A stretch of DNA of 64,000 bases from an uncultured Eubacterium sp. (GCA_948579355.1 CAPAOV010000015.1:1-64000), one strand, 5' to 3'. Positions 26,864 to 36,099 are shown, counted from the first letter of the stretch. A program made the numbers and translations. The notes: generated by a model not told the origin, from the sequence alone.

Positions 26864-27499
26864 TCAAGAAAAAAGAGTATTTCCAATCCATTCTATGATT
26901 TTTGAAGAATACTGTACCTTGTCCCCGCCGTCAAGCAGAGAATTGTATTCCTCTTCGCTTAAACTGTCCTTTAATTTTTCTTTTGACGAGTCAGGAACAA
27001 CCTGATAAGTGGAATCGACAAAACATAGCGACGGATACATCACGCACCACCAATTCCTTCCAGTACTTGCCCCGAGATTGACGCGCAGCGCCTCGTAGCG
27101 GCCGGCAGGAAACGTCAAATCCCCATACTCTTTTACTGGGAAATAGCACTCGCCAAGCTGTGCCTCCGCCTCATAATTATACCCCTCTGTCTGCATTTTT
27201 TCTCTGGCAATAGCCTCAATCTGCGGAAGACGCTTCTCGATTTCCGCCCTCGCCTCTTCCACGGAATCGGCCTCGCTCATACTCCCACGCAAATACGTTA
27301 CAACCGTTTCTTTCACTTTCATTTTCAGCTTCTGGTCTTCGTCGCTGTCACTATTGGCGACAACATGCAGGCGCAATATTTCTTTGGCGATATCCTGCTG
27401 CACCTGCTGCTTTTTTACTTCACGATGATAGAAAAACATAAGTACTCCGGTTACTGCAAATAAACATACAAGCGCTGTCAGCTTACACTTTTTAAACAT
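26864..27499 (-). CDS. spoIIR: Stage II sporulation protein R
   Basis: 211 residues. SpoIIR is the forespore signal that triggers SpoIIGA processing of pro-sigma-E. A membrane or secretion helix (about 7-24) is followed by the conserved RLHVVANSDSDEDQKLKMKVK and a C-terminal WWCVMYPSLCF segment with the conserved Cys pair. The frame is open to 27592, but the Met at 27499 is preceded by GGGAAAGAGGG at good spacing and gives the usual family length. It is strong evidence for an endospore former. Confidence 0.94.
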   Translation of the reverse strand: MFKKCKLTALVCLFAVTGVLMFFYHREVKKQQVQQDIAKEILRLHVVANSDSDEDQKLKMKVKETVVTYLRGSMSEADSVEEARAEIEKRLPQIEAIAREKMQTEGYNYEAEAQLGECYFPVKEYGDLTFPAGRYEALRVNLGASTGRNWWCVMYPSLCFVDSTYQVVPDSSKEKLKDSLSEEEYNSLLDGGDKVQYSSKIIEWIGNTLFS

Positions 27500-27744
27500 T
27501 TTTCCCTCTTTCCCGCCCTGCCTTATAAGAAAAGCAATACGGCAATTTATTTTCCCCATAAAAAATGGTAGGAATGTAAGTAGTATTTCCAATAAACTTT
27601 TTTTTATGCAATAAATTACAACAATTCGGTGTAGCCCAGAAGCTATAAAAGAGATTTATTTTATAGTATAATACTGCCAAACGGCTTTCAATAGCAGAGC
27701 GAAGCAAGAACGATAATAAGAAAATAATTAAAGGAGGCAACGAA

Positions 27745-30279
27745 ATGTACCTTAGCAAATTGCAAACAAAATGTATGGCACTTATCACTGCTTTTGTGAT
27801 GATACTGTCTTGTCTGGCCTTTGTTCCGTCCGAAGCAAAGGCAGCCGACAGCACGACGCCGACCGTATCTGTGCTTGGCGCATCCCTGCGCTTAGACGCC
27901 GCGTCCGGACATCAGTCAATGCGTATCGGCGTTTTGATAGAAAACGCCAGCAAAGCAGGCGCATGCGGCATGACAATGAACATTGGCGGCAAGACCGTTC
28001 GGATTGCTACGGATGGGGATGGTACTGACGTAATAAAAGGGGACAAAATCTACGACTATAATAAAGACACCGATTCTATCCTCTACACAGCCGTCATTAC
28101 CGACATTCCGAGCGAGCATTTTTCAACTGACATTCAGATAACGGGAACGCTGACAACACTGGAGAAAGAAGAAAAATCAAGCGCACCGGAGACAAAAAAT
28201 GTTATAGGCATCGTGGAGAAAATGAAGAGCACTTACCCGTCTATCCGCTTACTGGAAGACGGAACTCTTGTCAATGAGATGGTAGCGTCTCTGGATACAT
28301 CCACTCTTGACTCTCTGAAAGAACATGGAAACCAAAATAATTTTTATAGCTGGAATGAAAATAGTAACACTGCCACAGCGGAGTTAGATGCTGCGGAGAG
28401 CGCCATAAAATTCACTACTGCTGCAAACGGAAAGGGCTTAACGTATCAGATTAGCAATAGAAAAGATACCTATGTCTACGAAATCAAAGTGAAAGCAGAC
28501 TCAGACACAACCTTGAAATTGTGCGGCTATTTCGGTGAAACCCCAATAGACAACCAAACTTTTCAGGGTACCGGCGACTGGCAGACAATAACCGTTAAGA
28601 CAGATATGAACGACTATGAGGCACGCGTTTTGACTACAACAACTGCCGGAGCCGTTTACTATGTAAAATCATGCAAGATTTATAAACCTTTAACTTCCGA
28701 TGACTATTCGGGTTCTCTCTCCCTGCCGGGGAAACCATTAGACCTTTCCGGTACTGTTATGCTCGGCGGCGGCAGCCCAAGTTATGACAGTAACGACGGT
28801 TCTGTCTCGGCAGCGAAATGCGACGGACTCGTAATCCCGTTAGATAAGGACTACGAAGCAGGGGATGAATTAAGAATCACTGTGTTCGGCGAGGCTTCAC
28901 AGGGAATGCGGGCATGGCTGGAAACAGGAACAGGTGATTCCGGAAGAGCTTCCGAAATACATGACCCGATGAAATTTGGCGAAACATTTACCATTACCGC
29001 AACGGCAAACGGCGCCAAATATCTGGAAATCAAAAAACCTAACTACTCTTCACCTGTATTTGAGAACATTAAAATAACAAGAGTCGAACTCACCGATTTG
29101 ACCGACAGACCTGTCCTCGATACGGAAGGCTGGGTTACGACATGGGGAACGGCGGAAGAACGGTGCGACGTCAACAAAGATACCGCCATGCCTAAAATGA
29201 ATCTGGATGGCACAACCGTCCGCCAGATTATCCGCGTGACAACAAAAGGACAAAAGATTCGTTTCCGCCTGTCCAATCAATATGGAAAATCAGATGTGAC
29301 AATCAAATCCATGCACATTGCCAAGCAGGTTACACCGAGAGAATCTACGATTGATACATCGACAGATACAATTGTGACTGTCAAGAACAGTGAAGAGTTT
29401 GTTATTCCGCAGGGAAAAGTAATAGTAACAGACGCTATTGAGTTTGATGTAAACGCACTGGAGAACATTGCCATTTCCACATTCTTTGGCAGTACGCCAA
29501 CGGAAAATATCACCGGACACCGCGGCGCCAGGGCAACTACCTATCAGATGAGCGGCAACAACGTATCTACCGATACATTTACCGACTACCAGACAACGAC
29601 AAGCTGGTTCTTCCTCGCCGACGCTTCGCTATGGACGCCGGAGGGCGGCAGAGCCGTTGTATGTTTTGGCGATTCCATCACGGACGGATACGGTACAGAC
29701 GCTACCTATCTCGGCAAACAGCCGGATAGTTATACCCGCTGGGCAGATTATTTTGCCAAACGGCTTCAGGCGAATGAAAAGACAAAAAATGTCGCCGTAA
29801 TCAACGAGGGTATCGGAAGCAACTCAATCCTCGGCGCATACCCTACAGACGCCGGAAAGGATCGTTTCTCCAGAGACCTCTTGCAACATGATAACGTGGC
29901 GTATTGTATCATCTTGTTCGGCGTAAATGATTTGAATAAACTTCAGGATGCAACTCTGTTCGACAAACTGCTTCCTGAATACCAGAAAATGGTAAAACTG
30001 TGCCATGACAATAATATCAAAGTGTACGGCGCTCCTATTTTACCATTCGGAACAAGCGACTATTACAGTGAGGGCTCCGAACAGGTAAGACAGTTGATTA
30101 ATAACTGGATGCGCTCGACCGACTCCCAAATGGACGGTATCATCGACTTTGAACACGCTGTTGCCGACCCTGACAACCCGCAAAACTGTCTGGAGGAATA
30201 CACACACGAAGACGGACTACATCCTTATGATGGCTATGAAGTAATGGCAAATGCCATTGACCTCACCTTGTTTGAATAG
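27745..30279 (+). CDS. Secreted SGNH/GDSL hydrolase with two N-terminal accessory modules
   Basis: 844 residues. The signal peptide ends near AKA-AD (about residue 33). The first module (about 38-150) starts VSVLGASLRLDA. A carbohydrate-binding-like beta module spans about 195-320, and another beta region leads to VELTDLTD (about 450). The catalytic SGNH part has CFGDSITDGYG near residue 643 (nucleophile Ser), GIGSNS, GVND and DGLHP near 827 (Asp/His), like XynE-type carbohydrate esterases. It is likely a polysaccharide deacetylase-like esterase acting outside the cell. AAAGGAGG precedes the ATG. The first 450 residues are paralogous to the 30961-32331 product. It is monocistronic with its own terminator. 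Confidence 0.88.
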   Translation: MYLSKLQTKCMALITAFVMILSCLAFVPSEAKAADSTTPTVSVLGASLRLDAASGHQSMRIGVLIENASKAGACGMTMNIGGKTVRIATDGDGTDVIKGDKIYDYNKDTDSILYTAVITDIPSEHFSTDIQITGTLTTLEKEEKSSAPETKNVIGIVEKMKSTYPSIRLLEDGTLVNEMVASLDTSTLDSLKEHGNQNNFYSWNENSNTATAELDAAESAIKFTTAANGKGLTYQISNRKDTYVYEIKVKADSDTTLKLCGYFGETPIDNQTFQGTGDWQTITVKTDMNDYEARVLTTTTAGAVYYVKSCKIYKPLTSDDYSGSLSLPGKPLDLSGTVMLGGGSPSYDSNDGSVSAAKCDGLVIPLDKDYEAGDELRITVFGEASQGMRAWLETGTGDSGRASEIHDPMKFGETFTITATANGAKYLEIKKPNYSSPVFENIKITRVELTDLTDRPVLDTEGWVTTWGTAEERCDVNKDTAMPKMNLDGTTVRQIIRVTTKGQKIRFRLSNQYGKSDVTIKSMHIAKQVTPRESTIDTSTDTIVTVKNSEEFVIPQGKVIVTDAIEFDVNALENIAISTFFGSTPTENITGHRGARATTYQMSGNNVSTDTFTDYQTTTSWFFLADASLWTPEGGRAVVCFGDSITDGYGTDATYLGKQPDSYTRWADYFAKRLQANEKTKNVAVINEGIGSNSILGAYPTDAGKDRFSRDLLQHDNVAYCIILFGVNDLNKLQDATLFDKLLPEYQKMVKLCHDNNIKVYGAPILPFGTSDYYSEGSEQVRQLINNWMRSTDSQMDGIIDFEHAVADPDNPQNCLEEYTHEDGLHPYDGYEVMANAIDLTLFE

Positions 30280-30281
30280 AC

Positions 30282-30326
30282 AAAAAGAAACTACAAATCC
30301 CGCACAGGGGTTTGTAGTTTCTTTTT
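30282..30326 (+). terminator. Terminator of the SGNH hydrolase gene
   Basis: Long stem AAAAAGAAACTACAAA.CCC / GGGG.TTTGTAGTTTC followed by a T6 run, a few nt after the stop codon. Confidence 0.88.
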
Positions 30327-30440
30327 TATTTGATGACATCAATTATCTTTATTTATCCTGACGGCAGCACTCATCAGATAGCATTGCGCTTTCAATTTGC
30401 AAGCAAACTCCTCCGGCGGACAAAAGCAGAAATTTGCATA

Positions 30441-30505
30441 CAAAAAGAACATTTCTACGAAAACCTGACATTCCCATTCGTCCGTTTTCGCAGAAATGTT
30501 CTTCT
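30441..30505 (-). terminator. Strong terminator of the 46-residue peptide gene
   Basis: A 12-bp stem (AAGAACATTTCT / AGAAATGTTCTT) plus one mismatch and a further 7 bp (CGAAAAC / GTTTTCG), followed by T5 on the minus strand. It sits about 40-100 nt past the peptide stop codon. Confidence 0.85.
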
Positions 30506-30545
30506 CTTTAATAAAAGGATTGGAAATCCGTACAAACCCTTTTCC

Positions 30546-30686
30546 TTATTTATTCAGTACATCCCAAGCAACATCATTATCCGTCTTATCGCCGGTAAAC
30601 ATATCAACAACACTGCTAGTTGTAACAATATCCTCATTATCAAAAAGTACTACTGACATTTCAAGCGTTTCGTAATGCTTTTTCAT
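30546..30686 (-). CDS. 46-residue acidic peptide, own transcription unit
   Basis: ATG at 30684-30686 with AGGAGGG 8 nt upstream, stop TAA at 30546-30548. The product starts MKKHYETLEMSVVLFDNEDI, continues VTTSS, and ends in an acidic, Trp-containing tail (DNDVAWDVLNK). It has no signal peptide or Cys. It has a consensus promoter (TTGACA-17-TATGAT at 30745-30773) and a strong terminator, so a dedicated transcript is likely. The layout (basic start, hydrophobic/acidic middle, E/D-D-I-V-T-x-S motif) resembles short peptides of unknown role that I associate with Clostridia. A RiPP-like precursor or a small regulator is possible. It lies between the two paralogous secreted-protein genes. Confidence 0.72.
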   Translation of the reverse strand: MKKHYETLEMSVVLFDNEDIVTTSSVVDMFTGDKTDNDVAWDVLNK

Positions 30687-30744
30687 AAAAATAATCCCTC
30701 CTATTCCTTAATATTAATAAGGCAAAAATAATCTTCTGCTCACT

Positions 30745-30773
30745 ATCATAAGGAAATTTTGGCAAAATGTCAA
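30745..30773 (-). promoter_or_regulatory. Promoter of the 46-residue peptide gene
   Basis: On the minus strand TTGACA (30768-30773), 17-nt spacer, TATGAT (30745-30750). Near-consensus for the housekeeping sigma factor. Confidence 0.75.
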
Positions 30774-30858
30774 TAACAATTAGTAAAATACTTTTGTTTT
30801 TGTGCAAATCACACAAAAAATTGCTCTGTAATTTTACGAAGACGATAGACAAAGAGGA

Positions 30859-30887
30859 TTGTTTGTTTGTATGTATAGGAGTATAAT
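30859..30887 (+). promoter_or_regulatory. Promoter of the 456-residue secreted protein gene
   Basis: TTGTTT (30859-30864), 17-nt spacer, TATAAT (30882-30887); the ATG follows 74 nt later after AAAGGAGG. Confidence 0.6.
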
Positions 30888-30960
30888 AAAAAAAGGGTAA
30901 AAGCAATCTTCTATAATTATCAGCATTTTATTTAAGAAAGAGGTAAAAGGAGGTAACTAA

Positions 30961-32331
30961 ATGCATATTACTAAGAAAGAAACGAAATTGATGGCATTTG
31001 TCACAGCGTTCGTGATGATGCTGTCTTGCTTAGTCGTTATACCTACAGAATCAAAGGCTGCCGGTACTGCGCCTACGGTATCCGTACTCGGCGCGTCTCT
31101 GCGTATGGACGCCGAGACCGGCAAACAGTCTATGCGTATTGGCGTTCAGGTCGAAAATGCCAGTCAGGCAAAGGCATGTGGCGTTGAGCTTACAATCGGT
31201 AGTAAGACAATAAAAATTGCTACCGACGGAGATGGTGAGCAGGTACTCAAAGGGGATAAAATTTATGAGTATGATGCAGCAAAAGACACTATCCTCTACA
31301 CAGCAGTTATTACAAATATTCCGAAAGACAATTTTTCAACCGCAATCAGCGCAAAAGGTTCTGCAACACCTATTGAAGGGGAGGCAGTAGTTTCTGAAGC
31401 TGTAACAAAATCAGTTACTGATGTCGTAGATGGCATTAAACAAAATTTGCCTGATGTTCAGATGTTGGACGATGGAACTCTTGTAAATGGAGTAATCGCT
31501 ACTTTGGATACATCAAGTGCGGACAGTATAAAAGAGCATGGAACGCAAAATAATTTTTATAATTGGACTAAAGATGCTAATGCCGCAGGGGATGCTGCAG
31601 TAGAATATGATACTACTGAACAAGCTTTGAAATTTACCACTGACACAGCGAATGGACGAGGCTTAACCTATCAAACCAGCAGTGTGATAGACCCTATCTT
31701 CTCCATTCAAGTAAAAGCTGATGCGTCAGCAGCTTTCCAATTACAAGGGTACTTTGGCGGAGGCGGTCCAAGCTACTCAACTACCGGCGATTACCAGACA
31801 ATAACGGAAAAAGTAAGTTTGAAAGCATATGAGGCACGCGCTTTAACTCTGACACCAGCGGGAACTTATTATGTGAAATCATGCACACTTTACAGACCTT
31901 TGACTTCCGATGACGTTACTATGCACTTGCCGAAAGAAACAGTAACTCTTTCACTTGCAGATACTGTAGGTGGTGGTGGTGATGCTACCTCTGAAATAGA
32001 AAAACAGAATGATGGCTCCATTTTAGTTAAAAACTATAAATTTATCGCAGTTCCATTAAAGAAAGATGGTGGGTCATATCCAGCAGGTACCAAATTGAAA
32101 ATTGCTGTATATGGCACATGTGCTCAGTCTAACCTGCGCGGTTGGTTAGAAGGAGGAACTACTGATGCTGCCCGTGCCTCTGAGCAACAGCAGCCTATGG
32201 ACTTTGCCAAAGAATATACTTATACTGCAACGGGAGAAGCCAAGTATTTTGAGATTAAAGTACCATTTTATGATTCACCTGCATTCACAACTCTTCACAT
32301 AGAAAAAATTGAGTTGACCGATTTAACCTGA
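30961..32331 (+). CDS. Secreted accessory-module protein, paralogue lacking the SGNH domain
   Basis: 456 residues. Signal peptide, then the same modules as the first 450 residues of the 27745-30279 product: VSVLGASLRMDA, MRIGVQVENAS, a beta module with NNFYNW and YYVKSCTLYRPLTSDD, and a C-terminal VE/IELTDLT. It stops exactly at the point where the SGNH domain begins in the paralogue. Base composition is more AT-rich than the first copy. It could bind the same glycan without cutting it, or be the remnant of a larger gene. The immediate downstream terminator argues for a settled, functional end. Function unknown. Confidence 0.8.
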   Translation: MHITKKETKLMAFVTAFVMMLSCLVVIPTESKAAGTAPTVSVLGASLRMDAETGKQSMRIGVQVENASQAKACGVELTIGSKTIKIATDGDGEQVLKGDKIYEYDAAKDTILYTAVITNIPKDNFSTAISAKGSATPIEGEAVVSEAVTKSVTDVVDGIKQNLPDVQMLDDGTLVNGVIATLDTSSADSIKEHGTQNNFYNWTKDANAAGDAAVEYDTTEQALKFTTDTANGRGLTYQTSSVIDPIFSIQVKADASAAFQLQGYFGGGGPSYSTTGDYQTITEKVSLKAYEARALTLTPAGTYYVKSCTLYRPLTSDDVTMHLPKETVTLSLADTVGGGGDATSEIEKQNDGSILVKNYKFIAVPLKKDGGSYPAGTKLKIAVYGTCAQSNLRGWLEGGTTDAARASEQQQPMDFAKEYTYTATGEAKYFEIKVPFYDSPAFTTLHIEKIELTDLT

Positions 32332-32407
32332 TAACAAAAACTCAGGTCATATTAAAGGCAGGTTTTCTGAAGTAAACTTACTGCAATAAATACATTCTAA
32401 CAATAGA

Positions 32408-32453
32408 ACAGTCTGCACTATTGATGATAAATTAATGGTGCAGATTGTTTTTT
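32408..32453 (+). terminator. Terminator of the 456-residue gene
   Basis: An 18-nt arm (32408-32425) pairs with 32431-32448. All three non-Watson-Crick positions are G-U pairs in RNA. A T7 run follows. Confidence 0.85.
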
Positions 32454-34090
32454 CTGCTTCTCGTAACTCCGTTGCTCTTACGCTCATGCCCAAATGGAAA
32501 TGAGGTTTTGTTTTTTACCGGCAAATAAAGCTAAATATTACTTCTGAAGCCGCACGCTACAAACTGCTTTCCTTGTCTGTGTTTATTATTACTTTATATA
32601 TATTTATAATTATTTAATAATTTATTTTTATTAAGTTTATGTTTTATCAATATTTCATTAATATTACTTTTATTTTTATTTAGTTATTTGCTGGTAAATA
32701 GTAGCAGAACGCATGCTTAACTTAATGAACTCGTCTTCCGTTTTACCTTAATAGCTTTTCCAGATTCTTTCTGTTACTACCGTACCCAGCTCCCCCCCTA
32801 AGCGGCCATCGCCTTTATTACTCTTGTTGTAACGCCAAAGACAGCAAATTATCAATGCAAATTGGTATCGTCGGTTAAAAGCAGCTTTGCAAACACAGCA
32901 TTTGCCCTGCCGTTAATAAGGTGATAGCAGAGACTGGTTCTCTTTTTAATATTTCCTTTTATTAACTATTTGTATATGTTTAATTATTATTTTACTTATT
33001 GTTATAATTACTTAATTTAAATTTAGTTTTTATTTTTCTTACCATTTTGTTTTATTTAATATATTTTATTTTTAGTTTATATTTATTTATACTAAATTAA
33101 TGCTATGGGCTGTTTTCTGGTTACATATGATAACGACAAGTCACAAGGCCAAAAGACGAAATCTTGTTGACGCCGCGACGGAACAATTAGATAAATAAGT
33201 CAGTTACTCAATATATGATGTACTCCCCCCGATATAATCAGAAAATTTCTATTCTACCCATTATAAGAGAAGCTCCTCTTGCCTTTTAATGCTTTCTCCA
33301 ATATATAAAACACATCAAAATGGCGCTCTTAGGCTAATAACAAAAAACCCGGCCGTACTATGATGATTAATGCAGTGTAATTAGTTGATTAGGTAGTTAA
33401 CTGCTTGGTTATGTAGCTGTACGGCTACTTATTTTTTATTTACTATTTTGTTATATTTATTTTATATTACTTGTTTTAATTTTATATATTTTATATTTAA
33501 ATTATTTATTTAATAATGATTTTATATTCCAAAATAGAACATAATAAAATAACCTATTTAAAATTACGAATTAATACAACTTTTCACTTTTTCATTAGTA
33601 ACAAACGGCTGATTTGTCATGCAAAATTTAACAATATAACTTTATTATTGTATTTTCTTTTAATTTTATTTACATTTTATATTACATTAATATTTATTTT
33701 AATATTTTATATTTTATTTATTTTAGATATAATCATTTAATATCTTTCCGTTAAAAAATAGATTCAACGCGCATGTTTTACACTTTCTACTCAATGCGCA
33801 CTATTCTTTCCGAAGCATCACACTCTTTCATTTTTATATTTAGGCAAAATACAAAAATGGCGAGAAATTCTTCCCGCCATTAGTAGATTAAAGAACTTCT
33901 CCCAAGCCAAAATAGTAACCTATTTAAAAATCTATTTTTCACATAACACTCCCCCTTAAACTTATTATAGTATGTGTCGGTAGACTTGACAAGAAATGTT
34001 TTTACCATTTATTTGCTAATTTAAAGTTTATGCTTTTCTCTTTCTATGCAGCTCTAATATAAGTAACACACTCTTAAAACAGCTAATTTT
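32454..34090. other. AT-rich gene desert with alternating composition
   Basis: No credible coding sequence in 1.6 kb. Very T/A-rich tracts (about 32581-32690, 32941-33100, 33430-33540, 33640-33740) alternate with blocks of ordinary GC content. The only longer frame (33516-33740) is low-complexity Ile/Phe/Leu and is not believed. A small stem (ATGGCG/CGCCAT) lies at 33857-33880. The region separates the secreted-protein pair from an AT-rich operon of unknown function and may be decayed acquired DNA. Confidence 0.55.
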
Positions 34091-34094
34091 ATAA

Positions 34095-34129
34095 AAAAAT
34101 AACAGTCAAACAAATCAACTGTTATTTTT
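34095..34129. terminator. Terminator overlapping the end of the 210-residue gene
   Basis: Stem AAAAATAACAGT (34095-34106) / ACTGTTATTTTT (34118-34129). The last codons of the minus-strand gene lie in the stem, and on that strand the hairpin ends in a T-rich tract. Confidence 0.75.
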
Positions 34130-34747
34130 ATGATTTTCTGCAAACACTAACTTTTGCAATTCTTCCTTATTATATTTCTCAATCCAATACAACATATCTG
34201 CATATGTCAAAATATCAAAATCAATCGCATACATATCGTTCAACGCCAAAGTTTTTACCCTACCTTGCAGATACTCATCATGTCCTTTGTTTGTTTCGGG
34301 AAAAATGAATGTAGCCCGTCTTTTTAATAAATCTGCCATTTCCTTTTCACCATTTTTCTCATAGTCCGCTAACATACACAAATATAGTATATGAATTCCT
34401 GACAAAAACGCCAGAGTATAATTTGAATAAAATACAGACATATTCATTGGCATTAATTCATTGTACTCAAATACTCTTACTTTCAGAACCGCAGATGTAA
34501 AACATGCACTTACTTTATGAATATCAATTAGCTTTTTCCCATCTTCACCAACATCAAAAAACTTTTTGCGAACATTTTTTCTCTGAACATTATATTCATC
34601 AAGAATTGCTTTCTTCTTGTTATCAAAGTTGTTTAAGTACGATAAAGAATATTGATTTTGTACATGCTCAGGAATACTCTGCAAGACATCTTCTATTGCC
34701 CGATTAAGTGCATTTTCACATAAATAATCATATGTTTCCAGTTCCAT
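34115..34747 (-). CDS. Unknown 210-residue protein, last gene of an AT-rich operon
   Basis: Starts at the ATG that shares its A with the previous TGA (TGATG), so translation is likely coupled. The protein is mostly helical and soluble. It has a hydrophobic helix in the middle (LAFLSGIHILYLCMLADYE) and a C-terminal region with FDILTYADMLYWIEKYN. No catalytic signature or family is recognisable. Codon use and AT content differ from the flanking housekeeping genes, which suggests transfer. A role with the upstream 4-TM protein is inferred only from the tight operon. Confidence 0.7.
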   Translation of the reverse strand: MELETYDYLCENALNRAIEDVLQSIPEHVQNQYSLSYLNNFDNKKKAILDEYNVQRKNVRKKFFDVGEDGKKLIDIHKVSACFTSAVLKVRVFEYNELMPMNMSVFYSNYTLAFLSGIHILYLCMLADYEKNGEKEMADLLKRRATFIFPETNKGHDEYLQGRVKTLALNDMYAIDFDILTYADMLYWIEKYNKEELQKLVFAENHKNNS

Positions 34748-34935
34748 CAAAATTCACCCACTTTAATATGGCAATCTGAAATGTACCCTAAGGTTTTTAA
34801 TCGTTCCACTTTCTCGTCAATTTTTTCGCTTTCATTTTTTAGTTTAACATATGGACGCATTAAATTCTTGAACTCCAAATATCTGATATCCTCTTGGTAG
34901 TCCTTACTGAAAACCCTTTTTATTTCTTGTAACAT
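34747..34935 (-). CDS. Unknown 62-residue basic/acidic protein
   Basis: AAAGGAGA precedes the ATG by 5 nt. It has high Lys/Glu content and is probably helical (MRPYVKLKNESEKIDEKVERLKTLGY), with a short C-terminal IKVGEF. The stop overlaps the next start by one base. No family recognised. It could be a bridging or antitoxin-like partner in the three-gene unit, but nothing in the sequence proves this. Confidence 0.65.
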   Translation of the reverse strand: MLQEIKRVFSKDYQEDIRYLEFKNLMRPYVKLKNESEKIDEKVERLKTLGYISDCHIKVGEF

Positions 34936-34954
34936 AAAATCTCCTTTCGTTCAA

Positions 34955-35377
34955 TTATATCCTCCTTTTGAGGAACAGACTAAAGAAACAAACTACATAT
35001 GCAATAGTTATAATCAGGAAAATAATTGCCATGATAACGTGACTTATTGCAGCATCAAATATGGCCACTACTCCATAAGTAACTGTAGAAATAATAATCG
35101 CTGGTATTCTTCTCATTACTAATCCGGAAACTTCTTCTCTCTTCTCCTTAACTGTAGTAAAGTATTGATGTAACATACAAACAATCACAGAAATAAATGT
35201 AGAAAAAGTACAACTATTAAATGTATTCATTATTGTAGTTACGACATCAATAAATTCCAACTCAGAAACGTTACTTAAAAGTACCTTAATTATTCCCAAT
35301 CCCGTAATTCCTATCCACAATACAACAGGAATCCCAATATGCCAGTTTATCCCCTTTGCGTCGTCACCGTACTCCAT
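34955..35377 (-). CDS. Unknown four-helix membrane protein
   Basis: 140 residues with four predicted membrane helices (near 15-34, 45-67, 86-108, 113-136) and a basic C-terminus LKRRI. GAGG lies 8 nt before the ATG. It is first of a three-gene AT-rich operon. The size and topology resemble small membrane effectors found in some defence or toxin systems, but no specific family is recognised and that reading is speculation. A TATAAT-like box lies at 35484-35489 on the minus strand, about 110 nt upstream. Confidence 0.68.
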   Translation of the reverse strand: MEYGDDAKGINWHIGIPVVLWIGITGLGIIKVLLSNVSELEFIDVVTTIMNTFNSCTFSTFISVIVCMLHQYFTTVKEKREEVSGLVMRRIPAIIISTVTYGVVAIFDAAISHVIMAIIFLIITIAYVVCFFSLFLKRRI

Positions 35378-35588
35378 ATTTTAATCCTCTTATAGTTTAT
35401 TCATTAATAAGAATAAGGTTCTTTTGTATCGTATAGAAAAACAAACCTTACGTTGCTTCTTGCTGAACCTCCATATTTTCTGTATTATATCAAATTTTCT
35501 TGCAAAAAACAATATCACTTTAGACGCTTTGGCACACAATATATCTTACAAAGCAACCTGCAGCTGCACTTTATCACAAGTCGCTTCC

Positions 35589-36035
35589 CTACTGAAACTC
35601 ACTAAACGAAATTTCATTATCTTGTCCGGTTTTCCCCTGACCGTCCTGACTGCTGTCGTTCTTTGACGGATTACTTTCTGTTGGAGCCGGTGTCTTTTTA
35701 GGTTTCTTCGTTTTTTTCGGTTTGCTTGTTTGTTTCGGTTTTTTCGCTTCCGAGGTTTGTTTGCTATCTGTATCCGCAGTTGTCTGCTCGCTTGCCGGAG
35801 AAGCTTCTGGCTGTCCTTCCGGCTTCTCTGTGGTGGCTGTGACCGCTGTCGCTGTGGCGGCGTCGGTGTTTTTCAGCTGCCTCGTCAGCGGAATGCTATC
35901 CTCGTCTTTACTGTCTCCGCTGAACAAGCCGCCTGCCGCAATACCAACAATCGTTCCCACGATTAATATACCCACCACGGCAAATGCTCCTATTGTCAAC
36001 AAACTGTTCTTTCTTTGTTTTTTATTCTTTTTCAC
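35589..36035 (-). CDS. Membrane-anchored protein with Lys/Pro/Thr-rich tail
   Basis: 148 residues, starting with GTG: AGGGAGGG lies 9 nt upstream and no ATG is available. A basic N-terminus (KKNKKQRKN) and one helix (LLTIGAFAVVGILIVGTIVGIAAGG) lead to a low-complexity, extended extracytoplasmic tail rich in Lys, Pro, Thr, Ser, Ala, ending in an acidic FSEFQ. It follows the HprK-like kinase gene by about 65 nt and may be the last gene of that operon. No fold or function can be assigned. Confidence 0.72.
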   Translation of the reverse strand: MKKNKKQRKNSLLTIGAFAVVGILIVGTIVGIAAGGLFSGDSKDEDSIPLTRQLKNTDAATATAVTATTEKPEGQPEASPASEQTTADTDSKQTSEAKKPKQTSKPKKTKKPKKTPAPTESNPSKNDSSQDGQGKTGQDNEISFSEFQ

Positions 36036-36099
36036 TTATTTGTACCCTCCCTCTGAAAATCGTAATTAACTGCTGCATATATAGCAACACTATATTCTA

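Noticed and set aside
27644..27672. Possible promoter of the SGNH hydrolase gene (TATAAT at 27667)
   Set aside because: A TATAAT box is present but no acceptable -35 lies at 16-18 nt, so it is not listed as a feature.
33127..33198. Mini-ORF in the AT-rich desert ending TEQLDK, faintly like the AEQLNK end of the frame at 15421
   Set aside because: No ribosome site and only a five-residue resemblance, which is within chance.
33516..33740. 74-codon Ile/Phe/Leu-rich frame
   Set aside because: Low-complexity translation of an AT-rich tract, no ribosome site.
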